DNA of 64,000 bases from Caballeronia ptereochthonis (GCF_001545075.1 NZ_FCOB02000001.1:1-64000); one strand, 5' to 3'; counted from the first letter of the stretch, positions 17,560 to 30,633 are shown. Notes: generated by a model not told the origin, from the letters alone. Translations and numbers: made by a program.

Positions 17560-18171
17560 TCAGAACCTCGTCGGTTCGCCGAGCTTCCATTCGCCTGAGC
17601 GAATCTTCTCCAGCCAGAACACGCCGATGATCGTCTTCACGTCGCTGATGCTGCCGTCCTTCACCCAGTCCATCAGTTGCGCCTGATCTGCAATGAAGGT
17701 TTCGAGGAACTCGCCTTCGTCGAGCTGCGCGTCGCCCGCGGTCAGGCCACGCGCGAGGTAAAGATCGATGAACTCCGTCGAATACGAAATCACCGGATGG
17801 ATGCGCGTCAGAAAAGTCCATTCGCGCGCCGTATAGCCGGTCTCTTCCTGCAACTCGCGCCTGGCGCACGTCAGTTCGTCTTCGTTGGGATCGAGCTTGC
17901 CCGCGGGAAATTCGAGCAGCACGCGGCCCACCGGATAACGGAACTGGCGCTCGAGCAGCACGCGGCCGTCATCGAAGACGGGCAGGATCATCACCGCGCC
18001 GGGATGCTCGACGAACTCGCGCGTCGCGTGCTTGCCATCGGGCAATTCGACGGTATCCCGCTTGAGCGTGAGGAACTTGCCCTCGTGAAGCGTGACGCTT
18101 TCGACCTTCTTTTCGATGAGGCCGTCGTCGTTGCCGGGAATGCTGCGGGAACTGGAACGTTGATCTGCCAT
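17560..18171 (-). CDS. NUDIX hydrolase, ADP-ribose pyrophosphatase-like
   Basis: 203 residues containing a perfect Nudix box (GKLDPNEDE...RELQEETGY, near 90-112). The N-terminal strand region and the ERQFRYPVG loop are typical of ADP-sugar pyrophosphatases (NudF type), which hydrolyse ADP-ribose to AMP and ribose-5-phosphate with Mg2+. It lies 50 bp downstream of DUF2818 at the end of the complex I region, a conserved neighbourhood in Burkholderiaceae. It probably belongs to the tail of the nuo transcript and ends at the hairpin at 17506-17532. Confidence 0.87.
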   Translation of the reverse strand: MADQRSSSRSIPGNDDGLIEKKVESVTLHEGKFLTLKRDTVELPDGKHATREFVEHPGAVMILPVFDDGRVLLERQFRYPVGRVLLEFPAGKLDPNEDELTCARRELQEETGYTAREWTFLTRIHPVISYSTEFIDLYLARGLTAGDAQLDEGEFLETFIADQAQLMDWVKDGSISDVKTIIGVFWLEKIRSGEWKLGEPTRF

Positions 18172-18221
18172 CTTGAGCCCTTTGCCTTGTGAGCAAACGA
18201 GCCGCTAACGGCGCGGAGCCG

Positions 18222-18542
18222 TCAGCGGCGTTTGACGAGATACTGATACGTGAAGCCCGGAAACGCGAACACCACGAAGAGACTGAAGGTGACGGCATAG
18301 AACTGCCATCCCTGATCGAAGCGGTTGCCCGCGCGCGCTTCGAGCATGAAGCCGAGCGCGCCGACCACGAAGTAGAGAACGATGAGCTCGCCGATCCGGA
18401 TCCACGCGCTCTTCTTCGCCGCCCTGCGCCCCGCCGGCTCGGCGAGGCGCAGCGGCACGACCGCGAAGAGGCGCTGATTCAGGAACGGCACGTTGGCGCT
18501 GACGAGCGCCAACAGCACGATGAACCAGCCTGCCGCCGACAT
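18222..18542 (-). CDS. DUF2818 family membrane protein linked to complex I
   Basis: 106 residues with three hydrophobic segments (about 5-25, 50-68, 80-100) and a basic loop AGRRAAKKSAWIR between the first two. It matches DUF2818, found after nuoN in betaproteobacteria. Its ATG overlaps the nuoN stop codon by 1 bp, so translation is coupled to nuoN. A role in complex I assembly or stability is a reasonable inference from position only. Confidence 0.85.
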   Translation of the reverse strand: MSAAGWFIVLLALVSANVPFLNQRLFAVVPLRLAEPAGRRAAKKSAWIRIGELIVLYFVVGALGFMLEARAGNRFDQGWQFYAVTFSLFVVFAFPGFTYQYLVKRR

Positions 18543-20014
18543 TACAGCGGCAGCGTATGCGAGATCGCTTGCAGGCATGCCGACATCAGCGGACCCGGCA
18601 CCAGGCCGAGCACCAGCACGGCGAGGCCGTTGAACGCCAGCAGCGAGCGGTTCAGACCGCCGGCGACGATCGGCGATGCGTCCTGCGGCGCATCGAAGTA
18701 CATCAGCTTCACGACGCGCAGGTAGTAGAACGCGCCCACGAGCGAGGTCATGACGGCGAGCACGGCGAGCCATGTGAGGCCGGCGTTCATCGTCGCTTCG
18801 AGCACGGCGAGCTTCGCATAGAAACCGACCGTCGGCGGGATGCCGGCGAGCGAGAACATCATGACCATCATGACGAACGCGAACACCGGGCTACGCTGGT
18901 TCAGGCCCTTGAAGTCCTCGAGCATTTCGGCTTCGAAGTCGCGGCGCGCGAGCAGCATCACCACGCCGAAGGTGCCGAGCGTCGTCACGAGATAGATGAT
19001 GCTGTAGAACATCGCCGAGCTGTAGGCGCCCGCCGCGCCCGTCACCTTGCCGTCGACCACGCCCGCGAGCAGGCCGAGCAGCACGAAGCCCATGTTGGAG
19101 ATGGCCGAGTAAGCCAGCATCCGCTTGATGTTCTTCTGCACGATACCGGTGATGTTGCCGACGATGAGCGAGAGCGCCGCGAGAATCACCAGCATCTCCT
19201 GCCAGTCCACCGCGAACGGCAGCAGGCCCATCACCAGGAAGCGCAGACCCCACGCGAACGCCGCGACCTTCGGGCCGCCGCCGGTGAGCAGCGTCATCGC
19301 GGTCGGTGCGCCTTGGTAGACGTCCGGCACCCACATGTGGAACGGCACCGCGCCCATCTTGAACGCCACGCCCGCGACGACGAAAATCACGCCAAAGAGC
19401 ACCACCGCGTCGTTGATGCGGCCCGAAGCCACCGCCTTCAGCACTTCGTTCAGTTCGAGCGAGCCGGTCGCGCCGTAGAGCATCGAGATGCCGTAGAGCA
19501 GGAAGCCGGACGCGAGCGCGCCGAGCACGTAGTACTTCATCGCCGATTCGTTCGCCTGCGGCGCGTCCTTGCGCAGCGCGATGACCGCGTACAGCGACAG
19601 CGACATCAGCTCGAGGCCAAGGTACAGCGTGAGGAAGTTGTTGCCCGAGATCATCACGCACTGGCCGAGCAGCGAGAACAGGCCAAGCAGGAAGAAGTCA
19701 CCGCGGAACAGGTCGCGGTCTTCCAGATACTTCTTCGAGTAGATGATCGACACCGCGTAGCCGAGGCACACCACCGCCTTCATCGCGCTCGCGAACGGAT
19801 CGACGATATACATGCGCGTGAAGAAGTAATGCGGCGTCGGATCGAGCGCCGTGAAGGCGAACCACACGCCGACGACGACCGTCGAGACGAGCGCGATCAG
19901 ATACGTCGTGCGACGGCTCGACGGGCCGAAAATCGTGTCGTTCAGCCAGGCCACGACGACCGCGGCCATCAGGATCGCGTCGGGCCACAGGATACTCATA
20001 GGGGCGTTTTGCAT
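18542..20014 (-). CDS. nuoN: NADH-quinone oxidoreductase subunit N
   Basis: 490 residues with about 14 transmembrane helices. It is one of the three antiporter-like proton-pumping subunits of complex I. The central proton-channel region is visible as KMGAVPFHMWVPDVYQGAP, and a conserved lysine lies further on in QKNIKRMLAYSAISNMGF. It is the last structural nuo gene; 25 bp separate it from nuoM. GGAGG lies a little far (12 nt) upstream of the chosen ATG, and a second in-frame ATG (MSILWPDA) five codons in is a possible start. Confidence 0.97.
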   Translation of the reverse strand: MQNAPMSILWPDAILMAAVVVAWLNDTIFGPSSRRTTYLIALVSTVVVGVWFAFTALDPTPHYFFTRMYIVDPFASAMKAVVCLGYAVSIIYSKKYLEDRDLFRGDFFLLGLFSLLGQCVMISGNNFLTLYLGLELMSLSLYAVIALRKDAPQANESAMKYYVLGALASGFLLYGISMLYGATGSLELNEVLKAVASGRINDAVVLFGVIFVVAGVAFKMGAVPFHMWVPDVYQGAPTAMTLLTGGGPKVAAFAWGLRFLVMGLLPFAVDWQEMLVILAALSLIVGNITGIVQKNIKRMLAYSAISNMGFVLLGLLAGVVDGKVTGAAGAYSSAMFYSIIYLVTTLGTFGVVMLLARRDFEAEMLEDFKGLNQRSPVFAFVMMVMMFSLAGIPPTVGFYAKLAVLEATMNAGLTWLAVLAVMTSLVGAFYYLRVVKLMYFDAPQDASPIVAGGLNRSLLAFNGLAVLVLGLVPGPLMSACLQAISHTLPL

Positions 20015-20039
20015 GGTCTTTTAATTCCTCCGCACGACG

Positions 20040-21539
20040 TTACTGAGCCAGCGGCAGCTTGGACTGCGCGACGTGGGAGAGCAGGTTTGCCACGGATGCG
20101 TGCATCACGTCGGTGAAGGGCTTCGGATACAGACCCATGTACAGCGTGAACAGCGCGAGGATGGCGAGCATCAGGAATTCGCGCTTGTTGATGTCCGCGA
20201 GCTTCGCGACGTGATCGTTCGCGACCGCGCCGAAGTATACGCGCTTGTACATCCACAGCGTATAGGCCGCGCCGAGGATCAGCGTGAACGTGGCGAGGAA
20301 GGCAATCCAGAAGTTGTACTTCACCGCCGCCAGAATCACCATGAATTCGCCGACGAAACCCGAGGTGCCCGGCAAGCCGCAGTTGGCCATCGCGAAGAGC
20401 ATCGCGAACGCGGCGAACTTCGGCATGGTGTTCACGACACCGCCGTAATCCGCGATCTGACGCGAGTGGACGCGGTCATACAGCACGCCGATGGAAAGGA
20501 ACATCGCGCCCGAGATGAAACCGTGCGAGATCATCTGGATGATCGCGCCTTCCATGCCGAGCTGGCTCGACGGCCCGAACATGAAGAAACCGAGCGTGAC
20601 GAAGCCCATGTGCGCGATCGACGAATACGCGACGAGCTTCTTCATGTCGGCCTGCACCATCGCGACCAGACCGATGTAGATCACCGCGATCAGCGACAGC
20701 GTGATGACCACGGGCGCGAGGAAATGGCTCGCGTCCGGCGCGATCGGCAGCGAGAAGCGCAGGAAACCGTATGCGCCCAGCTTCAGCATGATCGCCGCCA
20801 GCACGACCGAGCCGCCCGTCGGCGCTTCCACGTGCGCATCGGGCAACCACGTGTGCACCGGCCACATCGGCACCTTCACGGCGAACGCGAGGAAGAACGC
20901 GATGAAGAGCAGCACCTGCGGCGTCATGTCGAGCTTTGCGGCCTGCCACGTCGCGAGGTCGAAGGTGTGCGTCTGCGTGTAGAGGTAGAGCAGCGCGACC
21001 AGCATCAGCAGCGAGCCGGCCAGCGTGTACAGGAAGAACTTGAACGCCGCGTACACGCGATTCGGGCCGCCCCACACGCCGATGATGATGTACATCGGAA
21101 TGAGCGTGGCCTCGAAGAACACGTAGAACAGCAGGCCGTCCGCCGTCGAGAAGACGCCGATCATGATGCCCGAGAGGATCAGGAACGCGGCCATGTACTG
21201 CGACACGCGCTCGGTGATCACTTCCCAGCCGGCGATCACGACGATCACCGTGATGAGCGCGGTCAGCACGACGAACCACATCGAGATGCCGTCGATGCCG
21301 AGGTGATACGTGATGTTGAAGCGCTCGATCCAGTTCGACTGCTCGACGAACTGCAGCGCGGCCGTCGACGTATCGAAGCCGGTGATGAGCGGAATCGTGA
21401 CGATCAGCCCGAGTACCGAGCCGATCAGCGCGATCCAGCGCGCGGGCGCCGGGTTTTGGTCATTACCTACAGCCAGGACCAGGAGACCGAAGATGATCGG
21501 CAGCCAGATCGCGACACTGAGAATCGGAAAAGAGTGCAT
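20040..21539 (-). CDS. nuoM: NADH-quinone oxidoreductase subunit M
   Basis: 499 residues, polytopic antiporter-like subunit. Diagnostic stretches are the conserved Glu helix (FYVFFEATLIPMYI) and KVPMWPVHTWLPDAHVEAPT. It forms one of the proton channels in the membrane arm of complex I. It lies between nuoL and nuoN with short gaps (13 and 25 bp), and GAGG precedes its ATG. Confidence 0.97.
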   Translation of the reverse strand: MHSFPILSVAIWLPIIFGLLVLAVGNDQNPAPARWIALIGSVLGLIVTIPLITGFDTSTAALQFVEQSNWIERFNITYHLGIDGISMWFVVLTALITVIVVIAGWEVITERVSQYMAAFLILSGIMIGVFSTADGLLFYVFFEATLIPMYIIIGVWGGPNRVYAAFKFFLYTLAGSLLMLVALLYLYTQTHTFDLATWQAAKLDMTPQVLLFIAFFLAFAVKVPMWPVHTWLPDAHVEAPTGGSVVLAAIMLKLGAYGFLRFSLPIAPDASHFLAPVVITLSLIAVIYIGLVAMVQADMKKLVAYSSIAHMGFVTLGFFMFGPSSQLGMEGAIIQMISHGFISGAMFLSIGVLYDRVHSRQIADYGGVVNTMPKFAAFAMLFAMANCGLPGTSGFVGEFMVILAAVKYNFWIAFLATFTLILGAAYTLWMYKRVYFGAVANDHVAKLADINKREFLMLAILALFTLYMGLYPKPFTDVMHASVANLLSHVAQSKLPLAQ

Positions 21540-21552
21540 AGGATCCCTCGCC

Positions 21553-23619
<2,067 letters not shown>

Positions 23620-23636
23620 AACAGCCTAGCCTGAAA

Positions 23637-23942
23637 TTAACCTTTGAGCTGATCGAGGTCCTCGACGTTGATCGTGTCGAGGCTACGGAACAGGGTCACG
23701 AGAATCGCGAGACCGATCGCTGCCTCGGCGGCGGCCACGGTCAGCACGAAGAACACGAAGATCTGGCCGTGCACGTCGCCCAGATAGTGCGAGAACGCGA
23801 CGAAATTGGTGTTCACCGCGAGCAGCATCAATTCGATGGCCATCAGGATGATGATGACGTTGCGGCGGTTCAGGAAGATGCCGACGATGCTGATCGCAAA
23901 GAGGATCGCGCCGAGCACGAGGTAATGGGCAAGACTCAACAT
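23637..23942 (-). CDS. nuoK: NADH-quinone oxidoreductase subunit K
   Basis: 101 residues, three transmembrane helices, with the two conserved membrane Glu residues ([13 protein letters not shown] and [10 protein letters not shown]) that take part in proton transfer. The ATG at 23942 gives the exact usual family length. It is separated by 20 bp from nuoJ and 17 bp from nuoL. Confidence 0.97.
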   Translation of the reverse strand: MLSLAHYLVLGAILFAISIVGIFLNRRNVIIILMAIELMLLAVNTNFVAFSHYLGDVHGQIFVFFVLTVAAAEAAIGLAILVTLFRSLDTINVEDLDQLKG

Positions 23943-23962
23943 ATTCGTTTTCTCCTTCGCGC

Positions 23963-24652
23963 TCAGCCCTTGTTGTCGACCGTGCCCGCGCCGATGTTGC
24001 CGGTCACCGCGGGTTCCGTGGAGGCGTCGGGCGCTTCTTTCTCCGCCTGCATCTTCACGAGGCGCACACGGTCCGAGGCCCGCACCTTGACTTGCTGACT
24101 GACGGTTTGCGTCTTCTTGTCCTTCTTGTCGCGGATCGTGAGCGAGATCGCCGCGATGATGGCGACGAGCAGCACGAGGCCGGCGATTTCGAACGCGAAG
24201 ATGTAGTCCGTGTAGATGACCTTGCCGATCAGTTGCGTATTCGGCATCAGCGCCGCGCCGGAGACGCCCGCGCCGGCCGACGCATCGCGCAGCGGCGTGG
24301 TCGTGGCGCCATAGCCGTGCCACAGGATCAGCGCGGTCTCGATCACGATGATCGCGCCGACGATGCTCGCGAGCGGCACGAAGCGCTTGAAATCCCGGCG
24401 CAGGACATCAATGTTGATGTCGAGCATCATCACGACGAAGAGGAACAGCACCATCACGGCGCCGACATACACGAGAACCAGCAGGATCGCGAGGAATTCG
24501 GCTTGCAGCAGCATCCAGATCGCGGCCGCGTTGAAGAACGAGAGCACGAGAAACAGCGCGGATGACACCGGGTTGCGCGAGGTGATCACCTTCAGCGCCG
24601 ACACGGTCAGCAACAGCGCGAAGATATAGAACAGTACGGTTGTGAATTCCAT
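23963..24652 (-). CDS. nuoJ: NADH-quinone oxidoreductase subunit J
   Basis: 229 residues with five transmembrane helices in the first 170, including the [16 protein letters not shown] helix with its pi-bulge region. A polar C-terminal tail of 55 or so residues is longer than in enterobacteria but usual for this group. It follows a 174-bp gap after nuoI, the largest gap inside the operon, which holds the hairpin at 24785-24823. Confidence 0.96.
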   Translation of the reverse strand: MEFTTVLFYIFALLLTVSALKVITSRNPVSSALFLVLSFFNAAAIWMLLQAEFLAILLVLVYVGAVMVLFLFVVMMLDINIDVLRRDFKRFVPLASIVGAIIVIETALILWHGYGATTTPLRDASAGAGVSGAALMPNTQLIGKVIYTDYIFAFEIAGLVLLVAIIAAISLTIRDKKDKKTQTVSQQVKVRASDRVRLVKMQAEKEAPDASTEPAVTGNIGAGTVDNKG

Positions 24653-24784
24653 GATTACCGGTTCATCGTTAGGCCATCATCAGGCATGGTGTGTCGGCGC
24701 TCGTGGCTTGCTCTTCCGTTGAACGGACAGAACACGACCCCGGCGCGCGCCGCAGTGTGCCAAACAGCAACATCAAATTCGCTC

Positions 24785-24823
24785 GAGCTCGATGCCGGAA
24801 CGCATGGTTCAGGCATCGAGCTC
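24785..24823 (-). promoter_or_regulatory. 12-bp perfect hairpin in the nuoI-nuoJ intergenic region
   Basis: GAGCTCGATGCC (24785-24796) and GGCATCGAGCTC (24812-24823) form a perfect stem with a 15-nt loop, beginning 4 nt after the nuoI stop. No T tract follows on the minus strand, so it is not an intrinsic terminator. A 3'-stabilising or processing hairpin that sets subunit stoichiometry is plausible. The rest of the 24653-24826 gap shows no gene. Confidence 0.6.
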
Positions 24824-24826
24824 ATA

Positions 24827-25315
24827 TCAACGATACGGGGCGTCCGCCGCCTTCGACGCGGCGATTTCCTTCTCGTAACGGTCGCCCACCGCAAGCAGCA
24901 TGTCCTTGGTGAAATACAGGTCGCCGCGCTTTTCGCCGTGATATTCGAGGATGTGCGTTTCGACGATCGAATCGACCGGGCAGCTCTCCTCGCAGAAACC
25001 GCAGAAGATGCACTTGGTCAGGTCGATGTCGTAGCGCGTCGTGCGACGGGTGTTGTCCGCGCGCGTTTCCGATTCGATCGTGATCGCCATCGCCGGGCAC
25101 ACCGCTTCGCACAGCTTGCAGGCGATGCAGCGCTCTTCGCCATTCTCGTAACGGCGCAGCGCGTGCAGGCCGCGGAAGCGCGGGGAGATCGGGGTCTTTT
25201 CTTCCGGGAACTGCACCGTGATCTTGCGCTGGAACGTGTAACGCCCCGTCAGCGCCAGACCCTTCAGCAGCTCGGTCAGGAAGAAGGTCTTAAAGAAGTT
25301 CTGAATTGCGTTCAT
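24827..25315 (-). CDS. nuoI: NADH-quinone oxidoreductase subunit I (two 4Fe-4S clusters)
   Basis: 162 residues, a peripheral-arm ferredoxin-like subunit. Both tetranuclear cluster motifs are intact: [12 protein letters not shown] and [12 protein letters not shown] (clusters N6a and N6b), passing electrons towards NuoB. The N-terminal amphipathic segment docks on NuoH. Length and start agree with the family. It lies 24 bp after nuoH. Confidence 0.97.
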   Translation of the reverse strand: MNAIQNFFKTFFLTELLKGLALTGRYTFQRKITVQFPEEKTPISPRFRGLHALRRYENGEERCIACKLCEAVCPAMAITIESETRADNTRRTTRYDIDLTKCIFCGFCEESCPVDSIVETHILEYHGEKRGDLYFTKDMLLAVGDRYEKEIAASKAADAPYR

Positions 25316-25339
25316 GATGGTTTCGTCCGCTCGTTCCCG

Positions 25340-26404
25340 TTACTTCCAGATGTTGAGCGGCGACATGATCCAGAAGCCGACAACGACCACCCACACCACC
25401 GACACCGGCAGGAACACCTTCCAGCCGAGACGCATGATCTGGTCATAGCGGTAACGCGGGAAGGTCGCGCGCGCCCAGATGAAGACCGACAGCAGCAGGA
25501 AAACCTTGAAGACGAACCAGAATACGCCGGGAATGAACGACAGGAAGCCGAACGGCGCATCCCAGCCGCCGAGGAACAGCGTCGCCGCGATCGCGGAGAT
25601 CACGATCATGTTGATGTACTCGGCGAGGAAGAACAGCGCGAACGCCATGCCGGAGTAGTCGATCATGTGGCCCGCGACGATTTCCGATTCCCCTTCCACC
25701 ACGTCGAACGGGTGACGGTTCGTTTCGGCGATGCCCGAGATGAAGTACACGACGAACATCGGCAGGAGCGGCAGCCAGTTCCACGACAGGAAGTTGATGC
25801 CCCAGCCCGCGAACATGCCGCGCTGCTGCGAGTGCACGATGTCCGACATGTTGAGCGTGCCGGCGACCATCAGCACCACGACGAGCGCGAAGCCCATCGA
25901 GATTTCGTAGGACACCATCTGCGCCGCCGCGCGCATCGCGCCGAGGAACGCGTACTTCGAGTTCGACGCCCATCCGGCGAGAATCACACCGTACACGCCG
26001 ATCGACGAGATCGCCATGATGTAGAGCAGACCCGCGTTGATGTTGCCGAGCACCGCCTGCGCCTGGAACGGAATGACGGCCCACACGGCGAACGCCGGCA
26101 CCACCGTCATGATCGGCGCGATCACGTAGATCCACTTGCTCGCCTGCGTCGGCTGAATGACTTCCTTCAGCAGGAGCTTCAGGACGTCCGCGATCGGCTG
26201 CAACAGACCAGCCGGGCCGACGCGGTTCGGGCCGAGACGCACGTGCATCCAGCCAATGAGCTTGCGTTCCCAGAGAATCAGGTACGCCACGCACAGCAGG
26301 ATGACCACCGAAACCACCAGGATGCGGACCAGCGCCCACACCGTCGGCCACGCGACGCCCAGAAGCTGCGTGCCGCCCGCGTTGATCGTATCGAACAAGC
26401 CCAT
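25340..26404 (-). CDS. nuoH: NADH-quinone oxidoreductase subunit H
   Basis: 354 residues, eight transmembrane helices. It forms the quinone-chamber base of complex I: the [19 protein letters not shown] loop and [16 protein letters not shown] carry the conserved acidic residues that link quinone chemistry to proton pumping. It starts 2 bp after nuoG ends, which suggests translational coupling. Confidence 0.97.
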   Translation of the reverse strand: MGLFDTINAGGTQLLGVAWPTVWALVRILVVSVVILLCVAYLILWERKLIGWMHVRLGPNRVGPAGLLQPIADVLKLLLKEVIQPTQASKWIYVIAPIMTVVPAFAVWAVIPFQAQAVLGNINAGLLYIMAISSIGVYGVILAGWASNSKYAFLGAMRAAAQMVSYEISMGFALVVVLMVAGTLNMSDIVHSQQRGMFAGWGINFLSWNWLPLLPMFVVYFISGIAETNRHPFDVVEGESEIVAGHMIDYSGMAFALFFLAEYINMIVISAIAATLFLGGWDAPFGFLSFIPGVFWFVFKVFLLLSVFIWARATFPRYRYDQIMRLGWKVFLPVSVVWVVVVGFWIMSPLNIWK

Positions 26405-26406
26405 TT

Positions 26407-28746
26407 TTACGCCTTCTCCACTACCAGTTCACCGAACAGGCCGCCGAGCGCGGCGCCAGCCGTCGTGCCCGCCGATACGCGGACCACCGATTCCGCGAGA
26501 TTCGCATCGCGGACCGCGGGCAGCGTCACCGACAGATTGCCTTGCTTGATACGCACCGCTTCGCCGTCCTTCAGGCCGAGCTTGTCGAAGAGCGCGGTCG
26601 GCAGACCGGCCACGTTCGCGTCGCGGGCAGCCGCCGTCAGATGCAGCGACGGCGCGCGGCGCACGAGCGCATCGGCGTGATAGATCGGCACATCGGCGAG
26701 ACGTTGCAGGCCGCTGCCGTTCAGCACGACGTTCGATGCGGCGCGCGTGGCTTGCACCGTCGTCTGGTTCGACAGACGCGGGCTCAGATCGCCGGTGCCG
26801 AGCGCCGCGACGCGCACTTCTTCCGTCGCGTCGTACTCGAAGCCCGGCAAGCCGAGGATCGTGCCCAGCACGCGCAGCACCTTCCAGCCCGGACGCGTGT
26901 CGCCCAGCGCGCGCACGACGCCGTTGAACGCCTGCGCCGTGCCTTCCGCGTTGACGAACGTGCCCGACGTTTCCGTGAACGGCGCGATCGGCAGCAGGAC
27001 GTCGGCGTAGTCCATGCCGTGCCTGAACGGCGACATCACGACGACCATTTCCGCTGCCTTGAGCGCGGCGATGGCTTGCGTCGGGTTGGCCGTATCGAAT
27101 TCCGGTTCTACGTTCAGCAGCAGGTAACCCTTGCGCGGCTGCTCGAACACTTCGCGTGCGTTGAGACCGCCCTCGCCCGGCAATGCGCCGACGAGATACG
27201 CGCCGACCGAGTTCGCGCCTTCCGTGAGGAAGCCGAGCGTGGCGCCGGTGGTGTCGGCGATCCATTGGGCCGCCGCCTGAATCTGCGCGAAATCCGGATG
27301 CTGAACCGCGACGTTGCCGAGCAGCACGACGCGCTTCTCGCCCGCCGACAGCGATGCCGCGACGTCCTTCGCCGCAGCCGACACTTCGCGCCCCGCGAAT
27401 GCGTCCGGCAGCGCGATGCCGCGCGCTTCCGAAACCGCCGCCGCGATGCCCGCAAGCTGGTCGAGCCACGCGGAAGGCGCGGCGACCAGACGATGCGCGG
27501 TCGGGATCAGCGAGTCGTCGTTGCTGGCGTTGAGGAACGTGATCTTCGCGCCGTTCTTCGCCGCCTGACGCAGACGCGCCGCAAACAGCGGATGATCGCG
27601 GCGCAGGAACGAGCCGATCACGAAGGCCGTGTCGACGGTCGACAGATCGGCGATCTTCGTGCCGAGCCACGGCGCGCCGACGCCCACCGGCGCCGAGAAA
27701 TCGCTCTGGCGCAGACGGAAATCGACGTTCGGCGTGCCGACGCCTTCCGCCAGTTGCTTGAGCAGATACAGTTCCTCGACCGTGCTATGCGGCGTGGCCA
27801 GTGCGGCGATGGCATTCGCGCCATGATCCGCCTTGATGCCCTTCAGACCCTTCGCGACGTATTCGAGCGCGGTCTGCCAGTCGGTCTCGATCCACTTGCC
27901 GCCCTGCTTGAGCATCGGCTTGGCGAGACGCTCGTCGCTGTTCAGGCCTTCGTAGGAGAAGCGGTCCTTGTCCGAGATCCAGCATTCGTTGATGGCTTCG
28001 TTCTCCATCGGCAGAACGCGCATCACGCGATTGTTCTTCACTTGCACGACGAGATTCGCGCCGACGGAATCGTGCGGGCTCACCGACTTGCGGCGCGACA
28101 GTTCCCACGTCCGCGCGCTGTAGCGGAACGGCTTGCTCGTCAACGCGCCGACCGGACACAGGTCGATCATGTTGCCCGACAGTTCCGAGTCGACGGTCTT
28201 GCCGACGAACGACGTGATCTCCGAATGCTCGCCGCGGCCCAGCATGCCGAGCTCCATCACGCCGGCGATTTCCTGGCCGAAGCGCACGCAGCGCGTGCAA
28301 TGGATGCAGCGCGACATCTCTTCCATCGAGATGAGCGGACCCACGTTCTTGTGGAACACCACGCGCTTTTCTTCGCTATAGCGCGACTGCGACTTGCCGT
28401 AGCCGACGGCCAGATCCTGCAGCTGGCACTCGCCGCCCTGATCGCAGATCGGGCAATCGAGCGGGTGGTTGATCAGCAGGAATTCCATCACCGACTGCTG
28501 GGCCTTCACGGCCTTGTCGGAGGTGGTGCGCACGATCATGCCCGCGGACACGGGCGTGGCGCAGGCGGGGACGGCCTTCGGCATCTTCTCGACTTCGACG
28601 AGGCACATCCGGCAGTTCGCCGCGATCGACAGCTTCTTGTGATAGCAGAAGTGAGGAATGTACGTATCGACCTTATGCGCAGCCTGGATCACCATGCTGC
28701 CTTCGGGCACCTCGACCGTCTTGCCGTCAATTTCTAGTTCAACCAT
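26407..28746 (-). CDS. nuoG: NADH-quinone oxidoreductase subunit G
   Basis: 779 residues. The N-terminal ferredoxin domain holds the 2Fe-2S cluster (HFCYH, CRMC, near 30-50). Next come the His-containing 4Fe-4S motif ([14 protein letters not shown]) and [10 protein letters not shown], and a molybdopterin-oxidoreductase-like domain without molybdenum occupies the rest. It carries electrons from NuoF to NuoI. Its length is usual for betaproteobacteria and shorter than the E. coli subunit. Confidence 0.96.
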   Translation of the reverse strand: MVELEIDGKTVEVPEGSMVIQAAHKVDTYIPHFCYHKKLSIAANCRMCLVEVEKMPKAVPACATPVSAGMIVRTTSDKAVKAQQSVMEFLLINHPLDCPICDQGGECQLQDLAVGYGKSQSRYSEEKRVVFHKNVGPLISMEEMSRCIHCTRCVRFGQEIAGVMELGMLGRGEHSEITSFVGKTVDSELSGNMIDLCPVGALTSKPFRYSARTWELSRRKSVSPHDSVGANLVVQVKNNRVMRVLPMENEAINECWISDKDRFSYEGLNSDERLAKPMLKQGGKWIETDWQTALEYVAKGLKGIKADHGANAIAALATPHSTVEELYLLKQLAEGVGTPNVDFRLRQSDFSAPVGVGAPWLGTKIADLSTVDTAFVIGSFLRRDHPLFAARLRQAAKNGAKITFLNASNDDSLIPTAHRLVAAPSAWLDQLAGIAAAVSEARGIALPDAFAGREVSAAAKDVAASLSAGEKRVVLLGNVAVQHPDFAQIQAAAQWIADTTGATLGFLTEGANSVGAYLVGALPGEGGLNAREVFEQPRKGYLLLNVEPEFDTANPTQAIAALKAAEMVVVMSPFRHGMDYADVLLPIAPFTETSGTFVNAEGTAQAFNGVVRALGDTRPGWKVLRVLGTILGLPGFEYDATEEVRVAALGTGDLSPRLSNQTTVQATRAASNVVLNGSGLQRLADVPIYHADALVRRAPSLHLTAAARDANVAGLPTALFDKLGLKDGEAVRIKQGNLSVTLPAVRDANLAESVVRVSAGTTAGAALGGLFGELVVEKA

Positions 28747-28798
28747 GATGGGGAATGGTCCTCAACCTCTTATCTCGCGCATCTGACTGCGCGCCTGA

Positions 28799-30121
28799 TT
28801 ACGCGGTAAGCGCTTCGGACGGCGCGTGATGCGCATGCCCGCCGACGAGACAATGCTTGTGCTCGACGTGATATTCGAATTCGTCCCAGAAGTGCTTGAG
28901 CATGCCGCGCACGGGCATCGCCGCCGCATCGCCCAAGGCGCAGATCGTGCGGCCCATGATGTTCTCGGCGACCGAATTCAGGAGATCCAGATCTTCCTTG
29001 CGGCCGAGACCATGCTCGATGCGATGCACCACGCGATACAGCCAGCCCGTGCCCTCGCGGCATGGCGTGCACTGACCGCACGACTCTTCATAGTAGAAGT
29101 ACGACAGGCGCAGCAGCGAGCGCACCATGCAGCGCGTCTCGTTCATCACGATGACCGCGCCCGAACCGAGCATCGAGCCCTGCTTGGCGATCGAATCATA
29201 GTCCATGTCGGTTGCGAGCATCGCTTCGCCCGGCACGACCGGCGCCGACGAGCCGCCAGGAATCACCGCCTTGACCGACTTGCCGCGCACGCCGCCTGCC
29301 AGCTCCATCAGCGTCGAGAAGGGTGTGCCGAGCGGAATCTCGTAGTTACCCGGGCGATTGACGTCGCCCGACACCGAGAAGATCTTCGTGCCGCCGTTGT
29401 TCGGCTTGCCGAGCTCGAGATAATTCTGCGGACCGATTTCCAGCAGGAACGGCACGGCCGCGAAGGTCTCGGTGTTGTTGATGGTGGTCGGCTTGCCGTA
29501 CACGCCGAAGCTCGCCGGGAATGGCGGCTTGAAGCGCGGCTGACCCTTCTTGCCTTCCAGCGATTCGAGCAGCGCCGTCTCTTCGCCGCAGATATACGCG
29601 CCGTAACCGTGGTGCGCATAGAGCTCGAATGAGAAGCCGGAGCCGAGAATGTTCGCGCCGAGATAGCCGGCCGCGCGCGCTTCTTCGAGCGCCGCTTCGA
29701 ACACTTTGTAGACTTCGAAAATCTCGCCGTGGATGTAGTTGTAGCCGACGGTGATGCCCATCGCGTATGCGCCGATGGCCATGCCTTCGATCAGCGCGTG
29801 CGGGTTCCAGCGCAGGATGTCGCGATCCTTGAACGTGCCCGGCTCGCCCTCGTCCGAGTTGCAGACGAGATACTTCTGGCCCGGGAACTGACGCGGCATG
29901 AAGCTCCACTTCAGGCCGGTCGGAAAGCCCGCGCCGCCACGGCCGCGCAGACCCGACGCCTTCACGTCGGCGATCACCTGCTCGGCCGGAATCTTTTCTT
30001 CCAGGATGCGGCGCAGTTGCTTATAGCCGCCGCGCGCGACGTAATCTTCGAGATGCCAGTTCTCGCCGTTCAGCCCGGCAAGGATCAGCGGCTTGATGTG
30101 ACGATCGTGGAGTGACGTCAT
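28799..30121 (-). CDS. nuoF: NADH-quinone oxidoreductase subunit F (NADH and FMN binding)
   Basis: 440 residues. The NADH/FMN-binding glycine-rich segment [16 protein letters not shown] is near 60-75, and the 4Fe-4S cluster N3 motif is [12 protein letters not shown] near 350. It accepts hydride from NADH and begins the electron chain. The ATG at 30121 was chosen because it overlaps the nuoE stop by 4 bp; a longer upstream frame is an overlap with nuoE. A His-rich tail ([15 protein letters not shown]) closes the protein. Confidence 0.97.
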   Translation of the reverse strand: MTSLHDRHIKPLILAGLNGENWHLEDYVARGGYKQLRRILEEKIPAEQVIADVKASGLRGRGGAGFPTGLKWSFMPRQFPGQKYLVCNSDEGEPGTFKDRDILRWNPHALIEGMAIGAYAMGITVGYNYIHGEIFEVYKVFEAALEEARAAGYLGANILGSGFSFELYAHHGYGAYICGEETALLESLEGKKGQPRFKPPFPASFGVYGKPTTINNTETFAAVPFLLEIGPQNYLELGKPNNGGTKIFSVSGDVNRPGNYEIPLGTPFSTLMELAGGVRGKSVKAVIPGGSSAPVVPGEAMLATDMDYDSIAKQGSMLGSGAVIVMNETRCMVRSLLRLSYFYYEESCGQCTPCREGTGWLYRVVHRIEHGLGRKEDLDLLNSVAENIMGRTICALGDAAAMPVRGMLKHFWDEFEYHVEHKHCLVGGHAHHAPSEALTA

Positions 30122-30603
30122 TTCGAAAGTTCCTCGATCAACTGGTCGATCTTCTCGCGGCTCATGAAGCTGCACATGCGATGGTTGTTCACGAGCAGAA
30201 CGGGCGCGTCGCCGCACGCGCCGAAGCACTCGCCTTCCTTCAGCGTGAACTTGCCATCCGCCGTGGTCTCGCCGAAATCGATTCCAAGCTTCTGCTTGAG
30301 ATATTCGGCGGCGCTGTCCGAACCGCCGTCCGGACCGAGCTGGCAAGGCAGGTTCGTGCAGAGCGTGATCTTGTGCTTACCGACCGGCTTCAGGTTATAC
30401 ATCGTGTAGAACGTCGCGACTTCCTGCACGGCGACCGGCGGCATGCTCAGATAGTCGGCCACGAACTGCATGAGTTCGGGCGAGAGCCATCCATGCTCTT
30501 CCTGAGCGACAGCCAGCGCGGCCATCACCGCCGACTGCTTTTGCTCGGCCGGATACTTCGCGACCGCACGATCGATTTCTTTCAGGCCTTCAGCTGAGAT
30601 CAT
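30118..30603 (-). CDS. nuoE: NADH-quinone oxidoreductase subunit E (2Fe-2S)
   Basis: 161 residues with a thioredoxin-like fold. The 2Fe-2S ligands are visible as CTNLPC and, later, [10 protein letters not shown]. The ATG at 30603 ([11 protein letters not shown]) matches the usual start of this subunit; a TTG seven codons upstream is in frame but has its Shine-Dalgarno too close. It pairs with NuoF in the NADH dehydrogenase module. A 160-bp gap with competing hairpins separates it from nuoD. Confidence 0.95.
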   Translation of the reverse strand: MISAEGLKEIDRAVAKYPAEQKQSAVMAALAVAQEEHGWLSPELMQFVADYLSMPPVAVQEVATFYTMYNLKPVGKHKITLCTNLPCQLGPDGGSDSAAEYLKQKLGIDFGETTADGKFTLKEGECFGACGDAPVLLVNNHRMCSFMSREKIDQLIEELSK

Positions 30604-30633
30604 TTTGAGACACGACTCTTTCAATTCCTACCG

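Noticed and set aside
24686..26680. A 664-codon plus-strand open frame over nuoI-nuoH
   Set aside because: It is antisense to well-conserved nuo genes, rich in Arg/His/Asp as expected for reverse frames of GC-rich genes, and has no domain.
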